Below are positions 45,205 through 54,554 of a DNA stretch of 64,000 bases, in pieces. The stretch is from NCBI GenBank assembly GCA_963701385.1, contig CAVOZW010000018.1, positions 84,056 through 148,055 on the forward strand, read 5' to 3'. Both the position numbers and the translations under genes were made by a program. Within the stretch, counting starts at the first letter, position 1. Each line of letters begins with the position of its first letter. Source of the DNA: B30-G6 sp963701385 (GTDB lineage: Bacteria > Desulfobacterota > Desulfobacteria > Desulfobacterales > B30-G6). The notes beneath the pieces were generated by a model that worked only from the letters and a program-made list of their open reading frames with translations, was not told where the DNA came from and did not search any database.

Positions 45205-45688
45205 TTTCTTGAACTTCCTCTATGGGTTCACTTTGAGTTTCTTGTACTTGAAACCATTCGATTAGTTCCATGCCTGAATTTATCACTGTCCCCCCAAGAG
45301 CCATTACTGCATCTCTTAAACCCTTCAAGACCTGACGGGTTACAGAGTCGTCACAGCGACCTTGCTCTTCAATCCAGTGGATTGTGTTACCTGCTACAAC
45401 AATTGATCCCGAGATAACAAATGAACCTGCTGTGATTGCAATGATGGGTGCGAATAGAAGCAGGCATTCTGGCTCATGACAATCTGAGGTGAGCGCATTT
45501 AACATTTCATCCACTGCTTCATCTATCATATCAGGAGATGTGTAATAGTCTATAGTCAGGCTCTTGGTTAACAATAGACATTCTTGGTCTTCTTTAGGAA
45601 CTGTCTTGGGTAGTGCTATGCAGCCCTGAATCAGGAATGCAATAAGAAAGCAGGTCAGACATCGCCATGAAGTCAGCCTCCATTTCAT
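45194..45688 (-). CDS. Putative lipoprotein, unknown
   Basis: The 164-residue product has a lipoprotein signal (CFLIAFLIQGCIALPK), several Cys (ECLLL, SDCHEPECLLL) and a hydrophobic segment (IIAITAGSFVISGSIVVAG). I do not recognise a family. The start overlaps the stop of the preceding gene (ATGA) and its end overlaps the thermonuclease start by 11 nt, so the three form an operon. Confidence 0.65.
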   Translation of the reverse strand: MKWRLTSWRCLTCFLIAFLIQGCIALPKTVPKEDQECLLLTKSLTIDYYTSPDMIDEAVDEMLNALTSDCHEPECLLLFAPIIAITAGSFVISGSIVVAGNTIHWIEEQGRCDDSVTRQVLKGLRDAVMALGGTVINSGMELIEWFQVQETQSEPIEEVQEIEE

Positions 45689-46500
45689 TCCACGATCCTC
45701 AGTTTATGCGTATCTTTCAGCTTCTTCCAAGTCTTCACAATAATCGCCATCGCAGGATTAGATTCATCAAGACCTTCTTCTTCACAAAACTGCAAACACG
45801 ATTCCTTGAGGGCCTCATTCACCGACCAGACCTCCAATTGCTGTTTGATATACCTGCCGAGAGTTAGATGAAATGGAACAAGATCCTCTTTTGATAGATT
45901 TCCCAGAATCGAACGATCCCTGAGATCCATTTCGTTAATGATATCTACAGCTGCCTCATCAACCGTTTTTGGCATATCTGATGGATGTTCAACATCGTTC
46001 CATTTTCTGGCTTTATGAATAAAGTTATTTTCAGAAAGACATACGAATAATACAGATTCGATAATATCCAGTGTCGATTGATAGATTTTGGAGTCCTTGC
46101 TTGCCCTCGGACCAGCTACATTTAAAGTCTTTATGTCGTAATCCACGATCCAGTTGTTGATCTGGACAGCAGCATCAAATGGTGTGACATTGGAGAGATC
46201 AATATGGACCATTGGCTTACCATACTTCAAGGCCATTTTTTGTGTGTATTCTGATCCACCAGTAATCATCCCATGTGACAGAATAAGCGTACCATCCGAT
46301 TCCCTGATGTTCTTCTTGGTTCTTTCAGGATAGGAGTCAGTGGGCATTTCGATGAGGTTGTATTTATCTGATAGTGGGCCATCCTCAGTTAGACGACCCT
46401 TGGGTATCCAACCACCATGAGGTATGCCCAGCTTGATAGCGGCATCCAGTGCTGCTTGGTCAGCACCTGTTTGTCCACCTGATATTATTTTTTCGATCAT
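45685..46500 (-). CDS. YpsA/molybdenum-carrier-like Rossmann protein
   Basis: The 271-residue protein starts IISGGQTGADQAALDAAIKL and continues GGWIPKGRLTEDGPL, the hallmark of putative molybdenum-carrier/YpsA-like (SLOG-related) proteins that bind nucleotides. GTLILSHG and GGSEYTQKMA are further loop motifs. From about 165 a second domain (DLVPFHLTLGRYIKQQLEVW) resembles small helical domains found in phage and defence contexts. It could sense a nucleotide signal; this is inference. Confidence 0.75.
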   Translation of the reverse strand: MIEKIISGGQTGADQAALDAAIKLGIPHGGWIPKGRLTEDGPLSDKYNLIEMPTDSYPERTKKNIRESDGTLILSHGMITGGSEYTQKMALKYGKPMVHIDLSNVTPFDAAVQINNWIVDYDIKTLNVAGPRASKDSKIYQSTLDIIESVLFVCLSENNFIHKARKWNDVEHPSDMPKTVDEAAVDIINEMDLRDRSILGNLSKEDLVPFHLTLGRYIKQQLEVWSVNEALKESCLQFCEEEGLDESNPAMAIIVKTWKKLKDTHKLRIVE

Positions 46501-46521
46501 GGCTTCATGTCCACTCTAATA

Positions 46522-46803
46522 TTATTCATCCAAAGAACATTCTGTATTTCCCACACGACCGCATTTCTTGCATTCAAAATAGAACAGTTTCTCCTTTGAC
46601 CTTTTCAAGTATGCCTTGCCACCACACTCAGGACATTGGGCTGGTATTAATTTCATAATAACAAACAGCGTCACTACCGTTAATGGTATGGGAATCAGCA
46701 CAGCAAACTGAAACTGTCCAGTCAGCATGAAAAACGAAGACCCTCCAATAAGAATGCAGGTCGGGATTAGTGTTGCAATCAATATGTGTAGCCAAGTCGG
46801 CAT
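46522..46803 (-). CDS. Two-helix membrane protein with zinc ribbon
   Basis: The 93-residue product has two membrane helices (about 5-25 and 30-52) and then a zinc ribbon CPECGGKAYLKR...CKKCGRVG near residue 57-83. Function unknown. It lies 21 nt upstream of the YpsA-like gene and has a weak AGGA site. Confidence 0.65.
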   Translation of the reverse strand: MPTWLHILIATLIPTCILIGGSSFFMLTGQFQFAVLIPIPLTVVTLFVIMKLIPAQCPECGGKAYLKRSKEKLFYFECKKCGRVGNTECSLDE

Positions 46804-46820
46804 GATTTGATCCTACAAGC

Positions 46821-46895
46821 TCATGAATCGGTATTAGTTCTGGGTGTCCATTTTGTTGCGCCATAGTATCTTTTATATTTCCTATACTCATCCAT
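46821..46895 (-). CDS. Possible 24-residue leader peptide
   Basis: ATG 46895, 7 nt after a GGGGG stretch, opens MDEYRKYKRYYGATKWTPRT and ends with TGA 17 nt before the zinc-ribbon gene. The basic, Tyr-rich composition looks coding but this is weak evidence. It could be a small cytoplasmic protein or leader. Confidence 0.25.
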   Translation of the reverse strand: MDEYRKYKRYYGATKWTPRTNTDS

Positions 46896-46952
46896 GTCTA
46901 ACCCCCAGGCATGCGTTGCATATCCCCTTCAGTTTCTTCAAAGTCCGATCAT

Positions 46953-47159
46953 TCAGTATACACATTCTAAATAAAACTCCTTGCACCCATCACAATGTTT
47001 ATTCAATTGCTCCACAGTCTGCTCACTCAAGAGCCAGTGCTTTGGTGAATTGATGATGGATAGTTGCATATTAGGGTCTTTCAAATGTGGGCAATTCTCC
47101 GTGTTCCAGCAGGCACATCTGGTGAAGGTCAGTGTCTCTGTGAACGCTTGGTTGGGCAT
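46953..47159 (-). CDS. Small Cys-rich protein
   Basis: The 68-residue product has a good ribosome-binding site (GAGGAGATTGCACC) and two Cys pairs, CACWNTENCPHL and HCDGCKEFYLECVY, around SPKHWLLSEQTVEQLNKH. It probably binds zinc. It heads the minus-strand series down to 44156. Confidence 0.5.
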   Translation of the reverse strand: MPNQAFTETLTFTRCACWNTENCPHLKDPNMQLSIINSPKHWLLSEQTVEQLNKHCDGCKEFYLECVY

Positions 47160-47442
47160 GGTGCAATCTCCTCACGGGGGTTAGGTGCTGTTTGATAGTG
47201 CCAGAAGGTGGGGCGTATATCAAGACTGAAAAAGTTGAGATTTAACACAGATGGGTATTAGTTGGTTCTGGAATTTGAAGGACAGATATGCTATATTCAT
47301 CGACGATGATATCTGCATCGGGAATGACGGTGGCAAATCCGTTGATTATCTCCTTCAATCACAAGCATGGCTACCTCCAAAAAGAAAATGGCTCAATAAG
47401 GGAAAATTCGTAAAAAGCAAATGCAAAAATAGTCCCGTTTTG

Positions 47443-47540
47443 GCGGAGAAAAGCAATTCTGGCCGGAGGTATCGCTTTAGGTGTTGTGATCATTGTTGCG
47501 GGTATCTGGAGTTTCTATTTTCGACCTCCTCCAATGGAGA
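47443..47540 (+). pseudogene. Fragment of cyclase membrane segment
   Basis: The plus strand reads RRKAILAGGIALGVVIIVAG then IWSFYFRPPPME, which closely resembles the membrane helix and Pro-rich linker of TolB-type adenylate cyclases such as the one at 61.5 kb. It has no start and joins the integrase fragment head to head near 47535. It looks like a recombination scar. Confidence 0.4.
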
Positions 47541-47700
47541 CGTTTTCCCCTTGTTCGATCAAAAGACTTGCGTAGGTATGTCTTAAGTCGTGAAAACGAA
47601 TCTTGGGTATAGTAGAAAACGGGTTGGGGGTATGTCGCATGGGTGGGGGTACCTTTGGTATCAGGAAAACACACTCCGATTTTTCTGGTAAAATAGACCA
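47530..47700 (-). pseudogene. Tyrosine integrase fragment
   Basis: The minus strand reads ECVFLIPKVPPPM and then IRFHDLRHTYASLLIEQGE, the HxxR active-site region of phage-type tyrosine recombinases. The earlier catalytic Arg and the final Tyr region are absent. It is the remnant of an integrase that may once have mobilised the 44-47 kb operon downstream. Confidence 0.75.
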
Positions 47701-47948
47701 AGTTTTATGATAGCAGAAAACAGATATTTTTAAACACAAACTAAGCGTGCAATTCACAAAAAAATAAAAAAGGTTGTTGCTTCATGTTTGATGTTATAAT
47801 AAGCTCCATATTTAGCTGATACTGAAATTCAATCTAATTCTTCATTCCTGTATTATTTCAATTTCCTACACCTGTTATTTCTCCTCAATTTTACAGTATC
47901 ATTATTCAAATGAATGTTCTGTCCCATCAATTGTTATGGGAGTTTATT

Positions 47949-48544
47949 ATGAAACCCAACCGCTTTTTTGCCTTACCTTTAACGTTTCTTTTATTGATTC
48001 TCCTTTCTGGTTGTCCACCAGAGGGTGGAGGGGGGGGAATAGCTGCCCAGATAACGTTGCAGGCACATACACCTTCATCACCGATGATATTAAGATGACT
48101 TGTTCGAATGGAACCAAATATACATTTCCACCCTCTTCATTCAGAGTGAAAGTAACTCAAAATGATAATTGGTTAACGCTTGATAACCTTAGCGACCCTC
48201 CAGCAAATATTACAATTATAGATTCATCAAACATGGAAGGCGCCTTTGAATCAGATTGTGACTTTATAACCACCTCCGATGCATTAGCTACTGCTGAAGG
48301 CATACCCGGAAATTTATCACTTCATTGGACTATACAAGGAACGTTTACTAAAAACGGGTGGTGTGGTGAATATGACTATTCATTATTTTTTTATCATAAT
48401 TCGCTGTTATGTAAATATCCGACAACTTTTCATGGAGACAGAAGTAGTAGTAGCAACCTTTACTATGAGCAGAATTCAGGTGAATTTAATTTAGATGCTT
48501 TTGATAGTAATGAAGAAATTTCATTTGAAAGGGGGATTCTATGA
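47949..48544 (+). pseudogene. Lipoprotein frameshifted at a G8 tract
   Basis: ATG 47949 (GGGAG upstream) opens a lipoprotein signal (LTFLLLILLSGCPPEGGG). At 48030-48037 is a run of eight G. Reading on gives IAAQITLQ and an early stop, while the next frame gives NSCPDNVAGTYTFITDD and stays open to 48544 with a plausible Cys-containing beta-rich protein. Six or nine G would join the two. This may be a phase-variable gene now OFF, a fixed frameshift or a sequencing error. The full product would be about 198 residues. Confidence 0.65.
48030..48037 (+). repeat. Homopolymeric G8 tract
   Basis: Eight consecutive G inside the 5' part of a lipoprotein gene. Its length sets the downstream reading frame, as in contingency loci. 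Confidence 0.7.
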
Positions 48545-50996
48545 AACAAATTTATTGCCTTGGCACCATTTTGATTTTCGTTTTTGCTTTTACCTTAGGT
48601 ATTAATACAGTTGCTGCAAAAACTCTATATGACGATTTTTCAAGCACTTATTTAGATTCAAGCAAATGGAATCAAGGGGAGTTTGTGAGGGAGGTGTCCC
48701 AGGGAAAACTCGTTATGATACTTCATAACAGCCCTACTGAAGAATATATTCGTAAAAGGGCTCCTTTTGTGGATCCATCATCAATTAATACCATTGAATG
48801 TGATATCATGCTGAGTGCGACAATGCTTGATTCTGGAGACAATTCTGAATCATTTGTCTGGGTAGATGGCCGTTTTTACAACGCACAAAATTCTGGAACG
48901 GAAAAAGGTGATATCTGGGCCGGTCTCTATATTGGGGATAGAGGTAACGGTCTTGAGGCATGGTGGGTAGTAAATGAAGCGACGGATGATGATGGAAATA
49001 ATTGGGATGATAAGGGCAGTGGTTCTCTGAACATCCCCGGGCTATCCTACAATCAATCCTACACAGTTAAAATCGATTATGATGGTGCCAACGAGTTTAC
49101 GTTTACGGTTGCGGGCGAGAGTAACTCTTTCACCGGCCCCGATAGACAGGGAGTGGAGTATACCAAATACAAGGCATTAGAGACCATCGTGTATACTGAA
49201 GGAGGCGCTGGTGACGGGTATGTCTCCGCCTCATTTGATAATGTTCTAACCAACGGAACTGCTTATGATGATTTTTCGACCTCGCCGCTGGATCAGACAA
49301 AGTGGGAAAGACAGGAGTCCGCGCGGGTAATAGAGAATGGTAAGGTTCGGCTTGTTTCGCACAGTACTGGAGATAGGGATACCACAAACTTAAATTTTTC
49401 TGAAATCTGGCCATATACTGAAGCAACAGTTACAATCAAAAGTGGAAGCCGGTTAGAACCTGGAGATAGAGGCATTGCCAGAATGGACGGCTATTTTTAC
49501 AATGATACATATGGACCAGGAATAGTTATAACGGATACGAAGGAAATGTTTGGGTTGGAATTTTATATTGAATTATAATAGCGACGGCACGTTAAAGGCT
49601 AAATGCTCTGGCGACAGAACCTTGGATGCCGGTGATACACAATGGGAAGATTTATTCTATAAAGAATTTCATGTACCAATTATTTTCGACCGGGCTTACA
49701 GGCTTTCTATTCATTTCGACGGCAGCGAATTACGTTTTTCTTGTCAGGACACTGTGACAGGAAGAGAAGACATTTTTAGGTATGAGATTACCACAGCTGT
49801 TTATGAACCTTATGAAGAATACATGACCCTGCTTTCCAGGGTTTATGGAAATGCTGCAGGCGGATATATGGCGGTTGAATTTGACGATGTTTATGTTGAT
49901 ATTGCTGAACCGCCCGCTACTTACGATGCAAGCGACGAGTGGGAGCTTACAGGTTCTAATCCTTGGTCTGATTCCGAATGTGATCTCCCTGATGTTGGTG
50001 ATTCAATAGATTTAACAATAACCCAGGATGGCAATGATTTTACCATGGTTGTGCATAGTGATGAGGAAGAAACTTACGTTCGATGGCATGCCGTGTATGG
50101 CGAAACATATCGGTTTGTGAGTGAAGTAGGAAAATGAGGGTGATAGGGTAGTAATATACGGCACTTTCCATCTTTCTCAAGCCACATCAGGTACCGGTAG
50201 CATTACAGGGCATTATTGGGCCGACGGCATCTATTCGTGCAGTAACGGATTCAATATTGCGCTTACCAAACATGCCGATACGGATGGCGACGGTACGCCG
50301 GACATTTCAGACACCGATGACGACAATGACGGTGTTCTGGATGTAGATGATGACTTCCCGCTTGATGATTCAGAAACTACGGATACCGATGACGATGGGA
50401 CAGGCGACAATACGGATACCGATGACGATGCTGATGGTATTAGTGATGTAACTGAAACAGCAGGGCCCAATTCCGGTGATGCTAATAATGACGGCACATT
50501 AGATAGCCTCCAGAATAATGTAGCTTCTGTAGAAGACTATAATGCACAGGGGTATGTTGTTCTGGAAACGCCAACTGGAACTATATTGAGCAGTTGCCAA
50601 ACCGCCGGCAATCCTTCTCCTGGCGACGCACCTGCTGACGTGAAATTTGATTATGGTTTCTTTGGCTTTACCATCAGCGGGATTGCGGCTGGTGGCAGCA
50701 CTACCCTGACCATGACTCTACCAGACGGGATTACAGTAGACACATATTACAGGTATGGCAAGACACCAGGCAATCAAGTCGACCACTGGTATGAGTTCCT
50801 ATACGATGGTGAAACCGGTGTCGAGATTAATGGCAATGTCATTACCTTTCATTTTGTGGACGCCTTAAGGGGTGACGATGTATTAATCCAAGACAGTATG
50901 GTCATCGACATAGGTGGGCCTGGATTTACCGACATTGTGGATGACAATGGTGGCGGCAGTAGCAGTAGCTGTTTTATTTTAACTGCAACCCAATAA
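48541..50996 (+). pseudogene. Choice-of-anchor-U surface protein, two frameshifts
   Basis: Three consecutive frames make one protein of about 818 residues. The first (48541-49578) has a signal peptide (IFVFAFTLGINTVAA) and two lectin-like units starting YDDFSSTYLDSSKWNQGEF and YDDFSTSPLDQTKWERQES. One extra base near 49572 moves the frame (LEF to NYNSDGTLKAK), and another indel near 50130 moves it again (EGDRVVIYGTFHLSQ). The last part has thrombospondin-3-like calcium repeats (DTDGDGTPDISDTDDDNDG), a choice-of-anchor-U domain (GNVITFHFVDALRGDD) and the tail DDNGGGSSSSCFILTATQ. Its start overlaps the preceding lipoprotein frame. Confidence 0.75.
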
Positions 50997-51022
50997 ACGA
51001 ATATTGAAATAAATCAAGAGCG

Positions 51023-51050
51023 AGGCAGGGCGATATTAGCCCTGCCTTTC
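51023..51050 (+). terminator. Terminator after anchor-U gene
   Basis: A perfect 9-bp stem AGGCAGGGC/GCCCTGCCT with a 7-nt loop is followed by TTC. It lies 26 nt after the stop. Confidence 0.75.
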
Positions 51051-51059
51051 AAATTTGCA

Positions 51060-51225
51060 GATCTCTCCTACAAAACGGTAGATATCCGGTGCCCCAAAAA
51101 GTAACGATGTGCGATTATAATCACCACCGACCAAATCTTGCGTTAATAGGGATCTCCGTGGTACGCTGGGCATGACCAAATGGTATCGGTAATAATTTGG
51201 TTGAGTTTGATAACTGGACATCTCC
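51060..51225 (-). repeat. Repeat family R, copy R3
   Basis: Core at 51102-51190: TAACGATGTGCGATTATAAT, TCCGTGGTACGCTGGG and ATGACCAAATGGTATCGG. Similarity extends to TACAAAACGGTAGATATC upstream and TTGATAACTGGA downstream. On the minus strand it reads HLVMPSVPRRSLLTQDLVGG and DIYRFVGEIC. Confidence 0.85.
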
Positions 51226-51271
51226 ATCTATCAAAGCTACTGGTTTGAATGGCTATAAAGTAGGAGGATTC

Positions 51272-51913
51272 ATGTCAGCAATCAAAATTCGTCAAGCCCA
51301 AAAGGAAGATGCGGCTTTTCTTGCATGGCTAATTCTTACAGCTGGAAGGGCCCATGTTAAACAGGGCATATGGGAAGTGATCCTCGGTTCATCAGAAAAG
51401 GATTGCCTAGCCTTTTTAGAAATGGTCGCTACCACACAAACACCTCATTTGTTTCAATACACCTGCTATTTGGTGGCAGAGTTAGATGGCGAACCTGTTG
51501 CCGGTTTAGGAGGCTATGATCCCAACAGACTTGGCTATCCGGCCCTCCAAAAGGCTCTATCTGAGGTTTTTGTAAAAATTGGATTAAATCCAGATGAGAT
51601 GAACAGCAAACAACCCCATAGGATTTTGGACTGTATTCCAGATGCCATCGAAGGAGCATGGATTATCGATAGCGTAGCGACGCGACCCGAGCATCGCCGA
51701 AAAGGGATTGCCGATTGCTTGCTTGAAACAATAATTGAGAAAGGAAGGCGGCAAGGCTTTCAGCGAACACAGATCAACATTTATATTGGCAATGTCACTG
51801 CCCAGAGAGCTTACGAAAAACATGGGTTTAAAATTATCGATGAAAAACACGACCCTTACTTTGAGAAACAAATTGGCTCTCCAGGCATGGCACGCCTTCT
51901 GCTTGACAGCTGA
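51272..51913 (+). CDS. GNAT-family N-acetyltransferase
   Basis: The 213-residue protein has the GNAT fold with acetyl-CoA loop VATRPEHRRKGIADCLLETI, then NIYIGNVTAQRAYEKHGFKI, and the opening IKIRQAQKEDAAFLAWLI. The substrate cannot be told. I start at 51272, where AGGAGGATTC precedes the ATG; the earlier in-frame start lies inside repeat R3. Confidence 0.88.
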   Translation: MSAIKIRQAQKEDAAFLAWLILTAGRAHVKQGIWEVILGSSEKDCLAFLEMVATTQTPHLFQYTCYLVAELDGEPVAGLGGYDPNRLGYPALQKALSEVFVKIGLNPDEMNSKQPHRILDCIPDAIEGAWIIDSVATRPEHRRKGIADCLLETIIEKGRRQGFQRTQINIYIGNVTAQRAYEKHGFKIIDEKHDPYFEKQIGSPGMARLLLDS

Positions 51914-52022
51914 TATTGGAATCGCTGGGTTATTTTTAAAGGAATTGACACATACAGTGTCGTCCTGTTAGACAGATACGTTTTTTGACAAATAGCAAGT
52001 TGAAAAGGCAACTCAAATCCGA

Positions 52023-52913
52023 ATGTCAAACAGTCTCACAGTATCCCCATCTTTAAATAGTCCACTATATGGTATCGGTTTAATGATTATCATGACCGCT
52101 TGTTTCTCTTTATTGGATGCATCAGCAAAATATGTCACGAATGATCTTCCATTGTGGATGGTACTGTGGGGGCGCTATGTCTTTCATTTTCTATTTATTA
52201 TGGTATTCTTTTTGCGGGGGGCACCACGTGATATTATTTTTACCAAGAACCTGAAATTGCAAATCTTTCGTTCAGTTCTAATTTTTTGCGCGGGTGTGAC
52301 GTTTTGGGCAGGGTTGATGTATCTGCCACTTGCTGATTGCACGGTTATCACATTTATTGCGCCCTTATTGGTTACAATACTCTCAGTGTTTCTATTAGGT
52401 GAAAAGTTCGGTTTTCATCGTTGGGGAAGTGTAATCATTGGGCTTCTCGGTGTAACATTCGTCATACGGCCTGGAATGGGGATTGCTCATTGGGCGGTGA
52501 TATTGCCATTATTCTCGGCTCTTTTTTACGCTACCATTTTGATAACAACTCGTGTTCTCGGGCAAAGAGAAAATGTTTTAACGACACTATTTTATACAAG
52601 CGTAGGCGGTCTGATCCTTTCGAGCGTTATGGTTCTATTCTTCTGGAAAACTCCTTCGCCTATGCAATGGTTGCTTCTCATGTGGCTTGGGTTACTCGGA
52701 GCGGTAGGCCACTTTTTCATGATTAAGGCATTTGAAATAGCGCCGGCATCTTTGTTAGCACCTTTCAATTATGCGTCACTTATCTGGGCGACGCTTCTTG
52801 GCTTTTTCCTGTTTGGAGATCTACCGGATGCCTGGACCATCTTTGGGGCAGCCATAATAATTTCAAGCTGTCTTTATCTTGTTAGGCGTGAATCCGGTGC
52901 TGCTGTCGCTTAA
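52023..52913 (+). CDS. EamA/DMT family transporter
   Basis: The 296-residue protein has ten membrane helices in two EamA repeats. Typical pieces are ACFSLLDASAKYVTNDLPLW, LADCTVITFIAPLLVTILSV, GEKFGFHRWGSVIIGLLGV, IAPASLLAPFNYASLIWATL and GFFLFGDLPDAWTIFGAAI. Relatives export metabolites or amino acids. It follows the GNAT gene by 109 nt; acetylation plus export is possible but unproven. No strong ribosome-binding site. Confidence 0.9.
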   Translation: MSNSLTVSPSLNSPLYGIGLMIIMTACFSLLDASAKYVTNDLPLWMVLWGRYVFHFLFIMVFFLRGAPRDIIFTKNLKLQIFRSVLIFCAGVTFWAGLMYLPLADCTVITFIAPLLVTILSVFLLGEKFGFHRWGSVIIGLLGVTFVIRPGMGIAHWAVILPLFSALFYATILITTRVLGQRENVLTTLFYTSVGGLILSSVMVLFFWKTPSPMQWLLLMWLGLLGAVGHFFMIKAFEIAPASLLAPFNYASLIWATLLGFFLFGDLPDAWTIFGAAIIISSCLYLVRRESGAAVA

Positions 52914-53649
52914 CCAATCACCTGCGAACTCATCATTAGGTATTATAGGGGCAAGGGAATCTTACACGAAACCGGTGACATCCAACAAAAACAAGGTTAT
53001 CAGACCCCTAAATATTACCGGTGTGCGATTATTATCACAACAGGCCAAATCTTGCATAGGTAGGGTCTCCCGTGGTACCGTGGGGATGACCATATGGCAT
53101 CTCACAATTTTATATGTTTTCGGACAGTTGAGATCGTCTCCATGTATCAACAACCGGCTGATTGTTGTTTTTTCGATAGGATATCCCAATGCAACAACCT
53201 TGAAACATCTAATCTCTTGACCGGACTGATCCAATCCAGTATATGTTTATAATACACACTTAAACCACACCTGATTCTGACGTGTCTCTGATCTCTATCA
53301 TCCAACTCTAACTCAAGCTGACCTCACTTTCTTAACTTCACCACATAGAAGCAATTTTCAAATAGTTCCGTCACCTCAAGTTCTAATACGCGTGTTCAAA
53401 ACAATTGGATGAACATGAGACTATTCATAATGACATGTAGTTTGAAACTGCCGATGTAATGCCTCCAGAGGGTATTTCTGTATACTTTTTGGGGGCAGCT
53501 GGAGCATGTGGTTGTGTTTCTCTCCTAAGGATATGCAATAATATCTGGTGATGTTAATTGGAGCATTAAAAGGGATGATTTCTTTTTGGCAGCCATAGGA
53601 CAATAGCTAACAAGGATTAGTAGGTGCTAATAAAAAAAGGAGAAACAAA
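52914..53649. other. Gap with longest R copy; rest empty
   Basis: Repeat R4 takes up 52972-53235. The remaining 53236-53649 is AT-rich and shows no gene or clear promoter before the operon at 53650. Confidence 0.5.
52972..53235 (-). repeat. Repeat family R, longest copy R4
   Basis: This copy joins the R core (53016-53103: TACCGGTGTGCGATTATTAT, CGTGGTACCGTGGGG) with the outer half also seen at 34.94 and 63.93 kb (on the minus strand GGTCAAGAGATTA, TTCAAGGTTGTTGCAT, TTGATACATGGAGAC). On the minus strand the whole unit is one open frame of about 90 codons (SGQEIRCFKVVALGYPIEKT; PTVPRETLPMQDLACCDNNR). Confidence 0.85.
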
Positions 53650-54132
53650 ATGGAACAAGCATTACCCGCGGAGGAAATGGCAAATCAAAGATTAAATGTA
53701 TTGATTTATTCATACAGCTTATTGGTTAAGAATCTTATGGAAGAAGGTGTAGACCTTGAAAAGGTCAAAAAGGCCAGTGATAAAACATGGGCTATATTAG
53801 GGCAACAAGCAGCTGAGCAGATGAAACCGCTGTTCGGCGAAACCGTGAACATTGAAGCCATTCAGCAGTCGGGAGCAATGGCAGCAGGTGTCCACGGAAT
53901 TGAATTTAGTGAGAAGGTAACGGAAAATATGATTCAATCAGAGTATACTAAATGTCCATGGCAGGAGGCTTATATAGCTCTGGACATGCCAAATGATTGG
54001 AGATTATGCCCAAGCGGTCATTCAGCATTTACAGAAAGCATGTATAAGGGATTAAGCCCGAATGCCAGGTACAAAATGACGAAAAATATGCCATCTGGAG
54101 ATCAGGTCTGTGAGGGTACAACCGAATTTTGA
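53650..54132 (+). CDS. ATC-hydrolase-like protein
   Basis: The 160-residue protein resembles the L-2-amino-thiazoline-4-carboxylic acid hydrolase family: an N-terminal helical part, then CPWQEAYIALDMPNDWRLCPSGH and the late KMTKNMPSGDQVCEGTTEF with conserved Cys, His and Asp. Real substrates of most members are unknown. It opens a three-gene operon with strong ribosome-binding sites (AAAGGAG here). Confidence 0.65.
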   Translation: MEQALPAEEMANQRLNVLIYSYSLLVKNLMEEGVDLEKVKKASDKTWAILGQQAAEQMKPLFGETVNIEAIQQSGAMAAGVHGIEFSEKVTENMIQSEYTKCPWQEAYIALDMPNDWRLCPSGHSAFTESMYKGLSPNARYKMTKNMPSGDQVCEGTTEF

Positions 54133-54162
54133 ATGCCATATTCTTAAAAAGGAGGTAGACTT

Positions 54163-54501
54163 ATGTCGACTCTGTTTGCTGTGTATAAATTGATAGATAA
54201 AAATAAAGATGGTGAATACGATCAATACCTCACAAAGACTAAACTCCCCGGAGTAAGAGGTGCTCCTTGGTGCACCGAGTTCAATACATGGAAAATAGAT
54301 AAAGTTCTTGCTCCTGCAGTTTCTGAACCAGAGGGAGAATTGCCCTCAGAACCTCCATATATGTATGTTGCCAAGATTGAAGTATCTGATTTAGATGCCA
54401 TGGTAGGTTTTCTTGGTACAGATGCGGGCAAAGAATTTGTTCAATCTTGGAGCGTATATGTTGATCCAACAGCTATCTTCACTATGGGAAATGAAGTTTA
54501 A
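54163..54501 (+). CDS. EthD/dimeric alpha-beta barrel-like protein
   Basis: The 112-residue protein starts with a strand then a helix (STLFAVYKLIDKNKDGEYDQY), has LPGVRGAPWCTEFNTWKID and ends with a helix GKEFVQSWSVYVDPTAIF. The layout fits EthD-like or antibiotic-biosynthesis-monooxygenase-like dimeric barrels, but no catalytic residue can be assigned. It lies 30 nt after the ATC-hydrolase-like gene, with AAGGAGG. Confidence 0.5.
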   Translation: MSTLFAVYKLIDKNKDGEYDQYLTKTKLPGVRGAPWCTEFNTWKIDKVLAPAVSEPEGELPSEPPYMYVAKIEVSDLDAMVGFLGTDAGKEFVQSWSVYVDPTAIFTMGNEV

Positions 54502-54509
54502 TTATCCTT

Positions 54510-54528
54510 CCTACCATAAAATGGTAGG
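54510..54528 (+). promoter_or_regulatory. Intercistronic hairpin
   Basis: A perfect 8-bp stem CCTACCAT/ATGGTAGG with loop AAA lies between the second and third operon genes, with no T run after it. It could stabilise or process the mRNA. Confidence 0.55.
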
Positions 54529-54554
54529 GTAGATAAAGAAGGAGGTATAACGAG

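Noticed and set aside
46628..46891. 87-codon minus-strand frame overlapping the zinc-ribbon gene
   Set aside because: The overlapping zinc-ribbon frame has CxxC pairs and helices; this one has neither.
47251..47586. 111-codon plus-strand frame near the integrase fragment
   Set aside because: Low-complexity chance frame crossing the junction of two remnants; no domain or start signal.
52962..53234. 90-codon frame in repeat R4 as an ordinary gene
   Set aside because: It lies entirely within a dispersed repeat with other copies broken, so I list it as a repeat and discuss the frame as a finding.
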